From: Streptomyces sp. NRRL F-6131
GTDB lineage: Bacteria > Actinomycetota > Actinomycetes > Streptomycetales > Streptomycetaceae
Assembly (NCBI GenBank): GCA_000719695.1
Contig: JOHN01000021.1
Location: forward strand, 50,831 to 114,830
Length of the DNA: 64,000 nt
Reading direction: 5' to 3'
Part shown: in pieces, positions 35,568 through 43,823 of the stretch
Position numbering within the stretch: the stretch's first letter is position 1
Layout of the letters: each line of letters begins with the position of its first letter
Translations under genes and position numbers: made by a program
Notes under the pieces: generated by a model
The model's database searches: none
The model's input: the letters and a program-made list of their open reading frames with translations, nothing else
Told to the model about the DNA's origin: nothing

Positions 35568-36173
35568 ATGCCCAAGGGTGTCCCCGAGAGCGTCCCCGAC
35601 GACGGTCTGACGACCCGTCAGCGTCGTACCCAGCCGATCACCGCCGTGCACACCGGCCCCGGCAAGGGCAAGTCCACCGCCGCCTTCGGCATGGCGCTGC
35701 GCGCCTGGAACCAGGGCTGGCCGGTCGGGGTGTTCCAGTTCGTGAAGTCCGCCAAGTGGAAGGTCGGCGAGGAGAACGCGCTGCGCGTGCTCGGCGCCTC
35801 CGGCGAGGGCGGCACCGTCGACTGGCACAAGATGGGCTCCGGCTGGTCCTGGATCCAGCGCACCGGCGCGATGGAGATGGACAGCGAGGCGGCGGCCAAG
35901 GAGGGCTGGGAGCAGGTCAAGCGCGACCTCGCCGCCGAGACCTACCGCTTCTACGTGCTGGACGAGTTCACCTACCCGATGCACTGGGGCTGGGTCGACC
36001 CGGAGGAGGTGGTGGCCGTGCTGAAGGACCGCCCGGGCAGCCAGCACGTCGTCATCACCGGCCGGTACGCGGCCGAGGCGCTCACCGACTTCGCCGACCT
36101 GGTCACCGAGATGACCAAGGTCAAGCACCCGATGGACGCCGGCCGCAAGGGCCAGCGCGGCATCGAGTGGTAG
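35568..36173 (+). CDS. cobO: Cob(I)yrinic acid a,c-diamide adenosyltransferase
   Basis: 201 aa. It transfers the adenosyl group of ATP to cobalt(I), making the upper ligand of coenzyme B12. P-loop GPGKGKSTAAFGMALRA near residue 32, VGVFQFVKSAKW, and the YVLDEFTYPMHWGWVD Walker-B-like segment followed by VVITGR identify the CobO/BtuR family. It is 6 bp downstream of the chelatase gene, full length. Confidence 0.96.
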   Translation: MPKGVPESVPDDGLTTRQRRTQPITAVHTGPGKGKSTAAFGMALRAWNQGWPVGVFQFVKSAKWKVGEENALRVLGASGEGGTVDWHKMGSGWSWIQRTGAMEMDSEAAAKEGWEQVKRDLAAETYRFYVLDEFTYPMHWGWVDPEEVVAVLKDRPGSQHVVITGRYAAEALTDFADLVTEMTKVKHPMDAGRKGQRGIEW

Positions 36174-36236
36174 ACCGCCGGGCCCGGCGGGCCCGCCGAA
36201 CCTCCCGGCCGTAGCAGCGAGAGAAGCAGCAGCACC

Positions 36237-37625
36237 GTGAACATCCCCCGTCTCGTCGTCGCGGCGCCCTCCTCGGGCGCCGGCAAGACCACGATCGCCA
36301 CCGGCCTGATCGCCGCGCTCGCCGCCCGCGGGCTGGCGGTCTCGCCGCACAAGGTCGGCCCGGACTACATCGACCCGGGCTACCACGGTCTGGCCGCCGG
36401 CCGGCCGGGCCGCAACCTGGACGCCTTCATGTGCGGGCCGGAGCGGATCGCCCCGCTCTTCCTGCACGGCGCGGCCGGGGCGGACGTGGCGGTGGTCGAG
36501 GGCGTGATGGGGCTGTTCGACGGCGCGTCCGGGCGGGGCGAACTGGCGTCCACCGCACACGTGGCGAAGCTGCTGCGGGCGCCGGTGGTGCTGGTCGTGG
36601 ACGCCTCCTCGCAGTCCCGCTCGGTGGCGGCGCTGGTGCACGGCTTCGCCTCCTGGGACCCGGAGGTCCGGCTGGCCGGGGTGATCCTCAACCGGGTCGC
36701 CTCCGACCGGCACGAGCAGCTGCTGCGCGAGGCCCTGGAGGAGGGCTCGGGGGTGCCGGTGCTGGGGTCCGTACGGCGCTCGGCGGCCGTCGCCACGCCC
36801 TCCCGGCACCTGGGGCTGATCCCGGCCGTGGAGCGCTCGGAGCAGGCCCTGCGGGCGGTCGCCGACATGGGCGAGCTGGTCGCCGCCTCGGTGGACCTGG
36901 ACGCGGTGCTGGCGCTGGCCCGCACCGCCCCGCCGCTGGACGCCGAACCGTGGGACCCGGCACGCGAGGTGGCCACGGCCGTCGCCCCCGGTGCGGCCCG
37001 GCCGCGGATCGCGGTGGCCGGGGGCGCGGCGTTCTCCTTCTCGTACGCCGAGAACGCCGAGCTGCTTGCCGCCGCCGGCGCCGAGGTGGTGCCCTTCGAC
37101 CCGCTGCACGCCGACGGCCTGCCGGCGGACACGGCGGGCCTGGTGATCGGCGGCGGCTTCCCCGAGCTGTACGTCCGGGAACTCAGCGCGAACGGCCGAC
37201 TGCGCGCCGCGATCGCCGAGTTCGCCGCCTCGGGCGGCCCCGTCTCGGCCGAGTGCGCCGGACTCCTCTACCTCGGGCGGGAGCTGGACGGCCTGCCGAT
37301 GTGCGGGGTGCTGGACACCGCGGCCCGGATGACCGAGCGGCTGACGCTCGGGTACCGGGAGGCCGTCGCGCTGCACGACTCCCCGCTGGCGCCGACCGGC
37401 ACGCGGGTGCGCGGGCACGAGTTCCACCGGACGGTCTGCGAGCCCGGCGCCGGCGAACGGCCCGCCTGGGGCTGGCGGTTGCCGACCGGCCCGCGCACCG
37501 AGGGGTTCGCGGGCGCGACCGGCGCGGAGAATGTTCACGCTTCGTATCTGCACCTGCACTGGGCGGGATCCCCGCAGCTCGCCGCCGCCTTCACGGCGGC
37601 GGCCGCGTCGCACCGGGCGCGCTGA
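36237..37625 (+). CDS. cobB: Cobyrinic acid a,c-diamide synthase (CobB/CbiA)
   Basis: 462 aa. Amidates the a and c carboxylates of hydrogenobyrinic or cobyrinic acid using glutamine and ATP. N-terminal P-loop domain VVAAPSSGAGKTTIATGLIAAL, KVGPDYIDPGYH and VEGVMGLFDG. C-terminal amidotransferase domain with nucleophile Cys in VSAECAGLLYLG and a late His in HEFH. The GTG start at 36237 follows a GAGAGAAG. It is the last gene of the riboswitch-led operon. Confidence 0.95.
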   Translation: MNIPRLVVAAPSSGAGKTTIATGLIAALAARGLAVSPHKVGPDYIDPGYHGLAAGRPGRNLDAFMCGPERIAPLFLHGAAGADVAVVEGVMGLFDGASGRGELASTAHVAKLLRAPVVLVVDASSQSRSVAALVHGFASWDPEVRLAGVILNRVASDRHEQLLREALEEGSGVPVLGSVRRSAAVATPSRHLGLIPAVERSEQALRAVADMGELVAASVDLDAVLALARTAPPLDAEPWDPAREVATAVAPGAARPRIAVAGGAAFSFSYAENAELLAAAGAEVVPFDPLHADGLPADTAGLVIGGGFPELYVRELSANGRLRAAIAEFAASGGPVSAECAGLLYLGRELDGLPMCGVLDTAARMTERLTLGYREAVALHDSPLAPTGTRVRGHEFHRTVCEPGAGERPAWGWRLPTGPRTEGFAGATGAENVHASYLHLHWAGSPQLAAAFTAAAASHRAR

Positions 37626-37862
37626 GCCGGGACGCCCCGGATCCGACGACCCCTCGGGTCTGGTGCTTTCGCCGTCCGCGGCGTCAGAATGGTGACAGAC
37701 AACCACATATCGCCCCTTTCGCAACCGGTACCGGCCAGACCCGACCGCCCTTCGGCGAGCCGACCGATTGCCGGCGACCGCCCACTCGGCGGGGCGCCGA
37801 ACCCGCCCCTGCGGCGCGGCACACGCCCCGGCGGGGTGAGCAGGCTCGAAGGAGCCGTCACG

Positions 37863-39356
37863 ATGCGTTACACATTAACCCCGCTGCATCACCACCCCAC
37901 CCCCGTCGACCTCCCCCACGACCGTCCGCACGCCTGCCCCGTCCCGCTGTCACCGACCGCGCTGGACGAGCTCCAGGACGAGTACCGGGACCTGATCGCG
38001 TCCCGGCGCCTCCCGGACGGCGTCTCCTTCGCCCAGTACTACCGCGTGCTGCGCACCCAGTGGCGCGGCGAGAACGTCGTCGGCCTCGACGACGGCGCCC
38101 TGCGCCCCGGCCCCCGCAGCGACGCCCAGCTCATCGACCACCCGTCGGAGAAGCTCAAGGGCGTCGTCCCCACCCTGGTGCTGCTGGTGGACTTCCCCGA
38201 CCGGCCGCACGACCCGGCCCACACCGTCGAGCACTTCGAACAGTTGCTGTTCAGCTCCGGAACGTTCCCGACCGGCTCGATGCGCGACTACTACCGCCGC
38301 GTCAGCGGCTTCGACCCCGCCGACCCGACCGGCGGGGGCATCGACGTCCAGGGCAAGGTGCACGGCTGGTTCCGCCTGCCGAAACCGCTCTCCTTCTACG
38401 CCAACGGAATGTCCGGCCAGAACACCCGGACCTTCCCCAGGAACGAAGTGGGCATGGCCGCCGACACCCTGGAGATCGCCCGCCAGCAGGGCGTCGAGTT
38501 CCCCGAGGAACTCGACGTGCTGGGCGAGGGCATCGTCACCGCGCTGTTCATCGTCCACGCCGGACCGGGCGCCGAGGCCGTCCCGAAGCTCCAGCGGCCG
38601 GGAGCCCTGTGGAGCGCCAAGTGGAGCTTCACCCCCGGCTTCCCGACCGACTCCAGCCTGACCGTCCAGACCTTCCTCACCGTCCCCGAGGACTGCCGGG
38701 TCGGCGTCTGCTCCCACGAGTGGGGCCATCTCGCCGCCCGCTGGGCCGACTTCTACGACACCGGGAACCCGAACCTGGAGGCGGTCTCCAGCGGACTCGG
38801 CAACTACTGCCTGATGGCCTCCGGCTCCTGGGGCGGTCCGGACAAGCAGCACGCCGGCGACCGGCCGGTGTACCCGAACGGCATGCTCCGGATGTTCCAC
38901 GACTGGACCCGGCCGCAGAAGATCACCAGCACCGTCAAGGACGTCGTGCTGCGCCCCGTCTCCGAGGGCGGCGACATCCTGCGCGTCCGCAGCCCGCGGA
39001 TGGACCCCGAGCAGTACATCGTGGTCGAGTACCGCCGCAAGAGCGGCCAGGACGCGTTCCTGCCGGACGAGGGCATCGCCGTCTACGTGGTGGACGAGTC
39101 GATCGACAACGTCAACGACGAACGCCACCTCGCCATCGAGCTGATGCAGGCCGACGGACAACGCGACCTGGCGGACTCCCTCGTGCCCAACCGCGGTGAC
39201 GAGGACGACCTCTACCCGTCGCTCGGCAACAACCTCCTCGGCGAGCACAGCAACCCGCCGCTGAACGAGCCGGACGGCCGGTGGAGCGGCGTCACCATCG
39301 AGGTCGCCGGGACACCCGGGGACGACCACATGGAGGTGAGCGTCACCGTCGAGTGA
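37863..39356 (+). CDS. M6-like zinc metalloprotease domain protein
   Basis: About 497 aa. [45 protein letters not shown] matches the M6 (immune inhibitor A) propeptide/catalytic boundary. The zinc site is [19 protein letters not shown] (HExxH with catalytic Glu), but the usual H-x-x-G-x-x-D spacing is altered by one residue and the Gly is Ala. A C-terminal beta-rich region follows ([28 protein letters not shown]). No Sec signal peptide or membrane anchor is visible at the ATG, which has GAAGGAG upstream. Either it is non-classically exported or acts in the cell. It stands alone between the cob operon and a two-component system. Confidence 0.8.
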   Translation: MRYTLTPLHHHPTPVDLPHDRPHACPVPLSPTALDELQDEYRDLIASRRLPDGVSFAQYYRVLRTQWRGENVVGLDDGALRPGPRSDAQLIDHPSEKLKGVVPTLVLLVDFPDRPHDPAHTVEHFEQLLFSSGTFPTGSMRDYYRRVSGFDPADPTGGGIDVQGKVHGWFRLPKPLSFYANGMSGQNTRTFPRNEVGMAADTLEIARQQGVEFPEELDVLGEGIVTALFIVHAGPGAEAVPKLQRPGALWSAKWSFTPGFPTDSSLTVQTFLTVPEDCRVGVCSHEWGHLAARWADFYDTGNPNLEAVSSGLGNYCLMASGSWGGPDKQHAGDRPVYPNGMLRMFHDWTRPQKITSTVKDVVLRPVSEGGDILRVRSPRMDPEQYIVVEYRRKSGQDAFLPDEGIAVYVVDESIDNVNDERHLAIELMQADGQRDLADSLVPNRGDEDDLYPSLGNNLLGEHSNPPLNEPDGRWSGVTIEVAGTPGDDHMEVSVTVE

Positions 39357-39562
39357 GGCACCCGCCCCGGGAACGCCCTGACGGGCCTGCGGACCGGCGG
39401 ACGACCGCGCGCCGGCGCCGCCGCTCCCGGCCCCCGGAGCGGACCAGGACGATCGCCGCCCTGCCCACCGTGCCCGCGCGGCCCCGCCGGTGGCTCCGGC
39501 GGCATCGCGCCCGGCACGGCAGGTGAGGCCGGACCGGGCACGCGGCGGCGATCAGGACGACA

Positions 39563-39597
39563 CCCCGCCACGGCCCCGGAGGACGGCCGCGGCGGGG
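39563..39597. terminator. Hairpin between convergent genes
   Basis: CCCCGCCACGGCC and GGCCGCGGCGGGG pair over 13 bp with one mismatch and a 9-nt loop, between the M6-like gene and the sensor kinase gene. Confidence 0.65.
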
Positions 39598-39607
39598 CCC
39601 CGGCGTG

Positions 39608-41002
39608 TCAGGAACCGTGCGTCGACCCGTCGTCGGCGAGGTCGTGGCCGGCGAGGTCGTGGCCGGCGGGGTCCTGGTCGGCGAGGTCGTGGCCGGCGGG
39701 GGCCGGTGGGAGGTGGAGGGTGGCGACGGCGCCGGCGGTGGGGTGGTTGGCGAAGGTCAGGGTGGCACCGATGACCCGGGCGTGGCCCTGGGCGATGGTC
39801 AGGCCGAGGCCGTGGCCCCGGCCGCGTTCGCGCACGCTGGTGCGGAAGCGCTGCGGGCCGTCCCTGAGCAGCTCGTCGGGGAAGCCGGGGCCGTGGTCGC
39901 GGACCGTGATCCGGGGGCCGTCGACGCGCAGGTGGATGGCCCCGCCGCCGTGGCGGTCCGCGTTCAGGAGCAGGTTGCCGAGGATGCGGTCGAGGCGGCG
40001 CAGGTCGGTCCGGACCGAGGCGTCCGCGGCCATCTCCACCTCGACCTCCAGCCCGGTCAGCGCCACCGTGCGGCGCACCGCGCGTTCCAGCGGCACCGCC
40101 GAGAGGTCCGGCAGTTCGACGTCGGCGTCCAGCCGGGACACCTCCAGGAGGTCCTCGACCAGGGCCCGCAGCGCCTGCACCCGGTTCTGCACCAGCTGCG
40201 TCGGCCGGCTCGGCGGCAGCAGTTCGGCCGCCGTGACCAGCCCGGTCAGCGGGGTGCGCAGCTCGTGCGCGACGTCCGCGGTGAAACGCTGCTCGTCCGC
40301 CAGCCGCCGGTGCAGCTCCCGGGACATCAGGTCGACGGCCGCCGCGAGGTCGGCCACCTCGTCCTGCCCGTCGACGAGTTCGCCGATCCGGGCGTCGGTG
40401 CGCCCGGCGGCGATCCCGCGGGCCGCGGTCGCCGCCGTGCGCAGCCGTCGGCTGATCCGGTCCGCGACCAGGACCCCCGCGAGCACGGTGATGAAGACGG
40501 CGGCGACGACGGTGATCAGGATGATCCGGTCGAGGTCGGCGATGGCCCGCCGGTCCTGGGTGAAGTCGCCCCGGACGGACAGCACTTCGTCGCCGCGGAC
40601 GGCGACCGCCGCCCACATCGCCTCGCCCTCGGGCGCCTGCGCCAGCAGCGACCCGCGCCGCCCGTCCACGGCGAGGGTGCGCAGCCGGGTCGGCAGCGCC
40701 GGGTCGTCAAGCGTGGCGTGCCGGGCGCCGCCCGTGAACTCCTCGCCGCGCCCGTACGATCCGAGCGCCGCGTCCAGGGCGGTGAGCGCCGAGCCGCGCG
40801 CCTGGTCGACGTGCTGGCGGACCATCGCCTGGTGGACGAGCAGCCCGACCGCCACCGCGACCAGGACGGAGATGGCAGCGACGGCGGTGGCGATCTGGCG
40901 GCGGAGCGTCATCCGCCGGAGGGTGATCCGGCGGCGCTTCGTGCGGCGGAACTCCGTACGGCCGAGCTTCGTGCGGCGGAGCTTCGTGCGGCGGAGCTTC
41001 AT
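39608..41002 (-). CDS. Sensor histidine kinase (CseC-like)
   Basis: About 464 aa membrane sensor. Two membrane segments (about 37-60 and 140-165) flank an extracytoplasmic sensor of some 80 residues. A HAMP domain follows, then the phosphoacceptor H-box FTADVAHELRTPLTGL, N-box RILGNLLLNADRHG and ATP motifs DHGPGFPDEL and GRGHGLGLTIAQGHARVIG. The first 35 residues are a degenerate basic repeat of the type K-L-R-R-T. The ancestral start may be the internal MTLRRQIATAV. It overlaps the response regulator gene (ATGA). Gene order and sequence type resemble the cell-envelope-stress kinase CseC. Confidence 0.9.
   Translation of the reverse strand: MKLRRTKLRRTKLGRTEFRRTKRRRITLRRMTLRRQIATAVAAISVLVAVAVGLLVHQAMVRQHVDQARGSALTALDAALGSYGRGEEFTGGARHATLDDPALPTRLRTLAVDGRRGSLLAQAPEGEAMWAAVAVRGDEVLSVRGDFTQDRRAIADLDRIILITVVAAVFITVLAGVLVADRISRRLRTAATAARGIAAGRTDARIGELVDGQDEVADLAAAVDLMSRELHRRLADEQRFTADVAHELRTPLTGLVTAAELLPPSRPTQLVQNRVQALRALVEDLLEVSRLDADVELPDLSAVPLERAVRRTVALTGLEVEVEMAADASVRTDLRRLDRILGNLLLNADRHGGGAIHLRVDGPRITVRDHGPGFPDELLRDGPQRFRTSVRERGRGHGLGLTIAQGHARVIGATLTFANHPTAGAVATLHLPPAPAGHDLADQDPAGHDLAGHDLADDGSTHGS
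40898..40999 (-). repeat. 15-bp coding tandem repeat (K-L-R-R-T type) at the start of the kinase gene
   Basis: Codons 2-35 consist of about seven degenerate copies of a 15-bp unit (ACGAAGCTCCGCCGC on the coding strand), giving KLRRT, KLRRT, KLGRT, EFRRT, KRRRI, TLRRM, TLRRQ. Confidence 0.8.
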
Positions 41003-41784
41003 TCGGGACGCCGTAGCTTGTAGCCGAAGCCGCGGACGGTCTCGATCCGCCCGCCGCCGATCTTGGCGCGCAGTCGCTGCACATGGACGTCGACCACCCG
41101 GGTGTCGGCACCCCACTCGTAGTCCCAGACCCGTTCCAGCAGGACGGCGCGTTCCAGCACGATGCCGGGCGCGGCAGTGAACTCCAGCAGGAGCCGCAGT
41201 TCGGTCGGGGTCAGCGGGACGAGGCGGCCGTGCACCCGGACCTCCATGGAGTCGGTGTCCACCTCCAGGCCGTCGAAGCTGCGGACGGGTGTGCGGGGTT
41301 CGGGTGCCGGGGGCTCCGGAGACATCGGGAGCACCCGGGGCTCCGGGGCGGGGGCGTCGGCGGCGGGGAGGGCGGCGGCGGGCTCGGGGGCGGCCGGGAC
41401 GACCCGGATGCGGCGCAGCACCGTGCGGATCCGGGCGACCAGCACCGCGCTCTCGAACGGCTTGACCACGTAGTCGTCCGCGCCCGCCTCCAGTCCGGAC
41501 ACCACGTCCACCGGATCGGTGCGCGCCGACATCATCAGGATCGGCAGCTGGCTCTCCTCCCGGATCCGCCGGCACAGCCCGACCCCGTCGAGCAGCGGCA
41601 GCATCACGTCCAGCAGGACCAGGTCGGGCCGCACGGCGTGGAACGTCTCCAGCCCCTCCAGGCCGTCGGCGGCCGTGGAGACCGGGAAGCCGTAGCGCTC
41701 CAGGGCCATCCGGGTGGCCTCCCGGATCACCTCGTCGTCCTCGACGATGAGGATGTGGGGCTGGCTGGGTGCCGCGGGGCTCAT
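40999..41784 (-). CDS. OmpR/PhoB-family response regulator (CseB-like)
   Basis: 261 aa. The receiver domain has the acidic pair in LIVEDDEVIREAT, the phosphorylated Asp in LVLLDVMLPLLDG, Ser in MMSARTD and Lys in DDYVVKPFESAVL. A Pro/Ala-rich linker (about 130-165) leads to a winged-helix DNA-binding domain (LTPTELRLLLEF, VLLERVWDYEWGADTRVVDVHVQRLRAKI, IETVRGFGYKL). Its start overlaps the lipoprotein stop and its stop overlaps the kinase start, so all three are one translationally coupled operon. The receiver resembles CseB of streptomycetes; orthology needs a tree. Confidence 0.92.
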   Translation of the reverse strand: MSPAAPSQPHILIVEDDEVIREATRMALERYGFPVSTAADGLEGLETFHAVRPDLVLLDVMLPLLDGVGLCRRIREESQLPILMMSARTDPVDVVSGLEAGADDYVVKPFESAVLVARIRTVLRRIRVVPAAPEPAAALPAADAPAPEPRVLPMSPEPPAPEPRTPVRSFDGLEVDTDSMEVRVHGRLVPLTPTELRLLLEFTAAPGIVLERAVLLERVWDYEWGADTRVVDVHVQRLRAKIGGGRIETVRGFGYKLRRPE

Positions 41785-42746
41785 GGCTTCTTCTCCGGGA
41801 CGGGCACGGCGGTGGGGGTGTTCGGGCGGGACGGGGCGGCGGGCTGCGGCTCCTTCGGCACGGTCGCCCCCGCGCCCGAGCCCGTGCCGCCCGACGGCGC
41901 GGGCGCCGGGTCGGGGGCGCCGGACCGGCGGACGGCGGGCGTCGACGGGACGGGTGCCGCGCCGGGCCCGGTACCGGGCCCGGTCGGACGGACGGCGCTC
42001 GGCTTCTCGGGGATCTGCGGCGTCGGCGCGGGCTCCGGGGTGGGCCCGATGCCCTCGACCTTCTGGTCCGCCAGGGCCAGCCGCACGCCGTCCCAGAGGT
42101 AGAGGCGGCTGGTCCGGGTGTTGGCGGTGGTCGGCTCGTACAACCAGAGTTCGGTGCCGACGGTCTCGGCGCCGAACAGCTTCAGCAGGGGCACCCGGAG
42201 GACGGGCAGCAGCCGGTCCCCGGAGGCGGTGTAGACGTGCAGCACGGCGCCTTCGGCGAGGCCGACGGCGACCAGCAGTTCGGGGCGGCCGTCGCCGGTG
42301 AGGTCGCGGAACTCGGCGTTGCGCAGTTCGCAGCCCGCGCACGGTTCGAGGACCCGCCGTTCGTCCGCGCTCACGCCGGGGTCCTTGGCCAGCAGGGCGC
42401 GGACGTCCACGGCGGTGATGTCCTGCCCGGGCACGGCCACGTCCGGGACCGGCTGCGGCGACGGCTCCGGGCTGCGACCCGCCGTGGAGTCCAGCGGTGT
42501 CCGCGACGGGGCGGTGGCCAGGCCCGGCCAGAGCGGCACCTTGGCCGGCGGGCGGGTGACGGGTGCGGCGGCGCCGTGGTCGCGCAGTTCGCCGGGGGCC
42601 GCGCAGCCGACCGGCAGGGCGAGGGCGGCTGCGGCGAGGAGGACGAGGAGCAGCGGGTGCGGGCGGCGCCGGTGGGCGGTGCGCCGGCCGGCGGTGCGGC
42701 GGTGGGCGGTGCGGCGGTGGGCGGTGCGGCGGTGGGCGGTGCTCAT
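41781..42746 (-). CDS. Lipoprotein (CseA-position protein)
   Basis: 321 aa. A basic repeat N-terminus is followed by a signal peptide ending in the lipobox ALPVGC, so the mature protein is a membrane-anchored lipoprotein. The central part has AEFRDLTGDGRPELLVAVGL, an FG-GAP/EF-hand-like D-x-T-G-D-G-x-x-E-L-L-V strand loop. A paired-Cys motif EPCAGCEL precedes it. The last 90 residues are Pro/Ala-rich, typical of wall-spanning linkers. It is encoded immediately before a regulator and kinase, the place CseA occupies in the sigE-cseABC operon. A role in modulating the kinase is inferred. Confidence 0.8.
   Translation of the reverse strand: MSTAHRRTAHRRTAHRRTAGRRTAHRRRPHPLLLVLLAAAALALPVGCAAPGELRDHGAAAPVTRPPAKVPLWPGLATAPSRTPLDSTAGRSPEPSPQPVPDVAVPGQDITAVDVRALLAKDPGVSADERRVLEPCAGCELRNAEFRDLTGDGRPELLVAVGLAEGAVLHVYTASGDRLLPVLRVPLLKLFGAETVGTELWLYEPTTANTRTSRLYLWDGVRLALADQKVEGIGPTPEPAPTPQIPEKPSAVRPTGPGTGPGAAPVPSTPAVRRSGAPDPAPAPSGGTGSGAGATVPKEPQPAAPSRPNTPTAVPVPEKKP
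42666..42740 (-). repeat. 15-bp coding tandem repeat (T-A-H-R-R) at the start of the lipoprotein gene
   Basis: Residues 3-27 are five copies of the pentapeptide TAHRR (one is TAGRR), from a near-perfect 15-bp repeat placed directly before the signal peptide's hydrophobic core. Confidence 0.9.
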
Positions 42747-42783
42747 CCTCCGGGGCCCTTTCTGCTGCTGCGCGTGCGCTGTC

Positions 42784-42834
42784 TCTGCTCTGGTCTGCTC
42801 TGGTCTGGTCTGGTCTGGTCCGGTCCGGTCTGCT
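42784..42834. repeat. CTGGT-type simple repeat
   Basis: A 5-bp unit (tctgg/tctgc/tccgg variants) recurs about ten times between the lipoprotein start and the sortase terminator. This would be the promoter or leader of the lipoprotein operon. Confidence 0.7.
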
Positions 42835-42888
42835 CGGTGTGCTCCGGGTGCTCCGTGTGCGAGTTGCCGGGGCGACCGGCAGGACGTC

Positions 42889-42927
42889 CGGGCGGCGCCC
42901 GGCGGTTCCCCCGCCGGGCGCCGCCCG
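42889..42927 (-). terminator. 17-bp-stem terminator after the sortase gene
   Basis: CGGGCGGCGCCCGGCGG and CCGCCGGGCGCCGCCCG pair perfectly around a 5-nt loop, 18 nt past the sortase stop on the minus strand. This separates sortase transcription from the downstream lipoprotein operon. Confidence 0.85.
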
Positions 42928-42944
42928 GTCCGCCTTCGGCCACG

Positions 42945-43823
42945 TCAGCCTACGGGCGTCGCCAGATCGGCCAGCACGATGATGTTGTCGGTCCAGTGAC
43001 CGTCGCTCCCGATCCGGCCGCCGCAGGTGATCAGGCGCAGTTCGGGCGCCGCCGTGTCGCCGTACACCGCCTCGGTGGGGAACCGGTCCTTCGCCGCCTG
43101 GAGCAGCGTGCGGACCCGGAACTCCACCGTGCCGCCGTCCTCCCGCCGCACCTGGATCAGGTCGCCCGGCTTCAGCTTCGGCACGCCGTGGAAGACGGCG
43201 GGGCCGTGCGCGGTGTCGTAGTGCCCGATCAGGACGGCCGGTCCGGTCTCCCCGGGGGTCGGCCCGTTGCGGTACCAGCCGACCTCGCCGGCCCGGTCGG
43301 CGGCCGGGACCTCGACCGAGCCGTCGGCGTTCAGGCCGAGCCCGGTCACCGGGGCGTCGACCCCGGCCGCCGGCACCAGCAGACGGGTCGGCCGCGAGGC
43401 CGCGAACGGACGGGGAGCGGCCGTGCCGTCGGCGGCGGCTCCGGTCCCGGCGGTCCCGCTGCCGGTCGTCCCGGAGCCGGTGGCCCCGGACGTCGGGGCG
43501 GCGGAAGCGGCGCCGGTGCCGCCGGTGGCCGCCGGGGCGGTGGGGGCGCCCTGACGGGCCGAGGTCTCCACCCGGACCACCGGCGGCTCCCCGCGGCCGG
43601 AGACCGCGACGGTCGTACCGATCGCCAGGCAGAGCAGCCCGGCCGCGCCGAAGACGCTCCGGTTCAGCCCGCCCGGCCCGCCGCGTCGGGCACGCCGCCC
43701 GTGGCGCCCGCGCTGCGCGTCGTCCCGGTTCCGGCGCCGCGCCGCCCGGCCCCCGTCGCCACCGTCCGGATCGGCGGCGACGGGGTGCGGGGCGGGCCCG
43801 GGACGGTCGTCAGCCGCGCGCAC
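42945..43823 (-). CDS. Class F sortase
   Basis: About 292 aa from the GTG at 43823. A basic cytoplasmic N-terminus (about 50 aa), a membrane anchor (SVFGAAGLLCLAIGTTVAV) and a Gly/Ala/Thr-rich spacer lead to the sortase beta-barrel. The catalytic His is in VLIGHYDT and Cys in LRLITCGG. A downstream Arg candidate is not obvious from sequence alone. The enzyme would cleave and transpeptidate surface proteins outside the membrane. The start overlaps the stop of the proline-rich protein gene, pointing to co-expression. Upstream in-frame sequence lies antisense-like over the neighbour and was rejected. Confidence 0.85.
   Translation of the reverse strand: MRAADDRPGPAPHPVAADPDGGDGGRAARRRNRDDAQRGRHGRRARRGGPGGLNRSVFGAAGLLCLAIGTTVAVSGRGEPPVVRVETSARQGAPTAPAATGGTGAASAAPTSGATGSGTTGSGTAGTGAAADGTAAPRPFAASRPTRLLVPAAGVDAPVTGLGLNADGSVEVPAADRAGEVGWYRNGPTPGETGPAVLIGHYDTAHGPAVFHGVPKLKPGDLIQVRREDGGTVEFRVRTLLQAAKDRFPTEAVYGDTAAPELRLITCGGRIGSDGHWTDNIIVLADLATPVG

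Noticed and set aside
33099..37724. A 1541-residue minus-strand open frame over the cobalamin operon
   Set aside because: Antisense shadow of chelatase, cobO and cobB; no domain, and the plus-strand genes are unambiguous.
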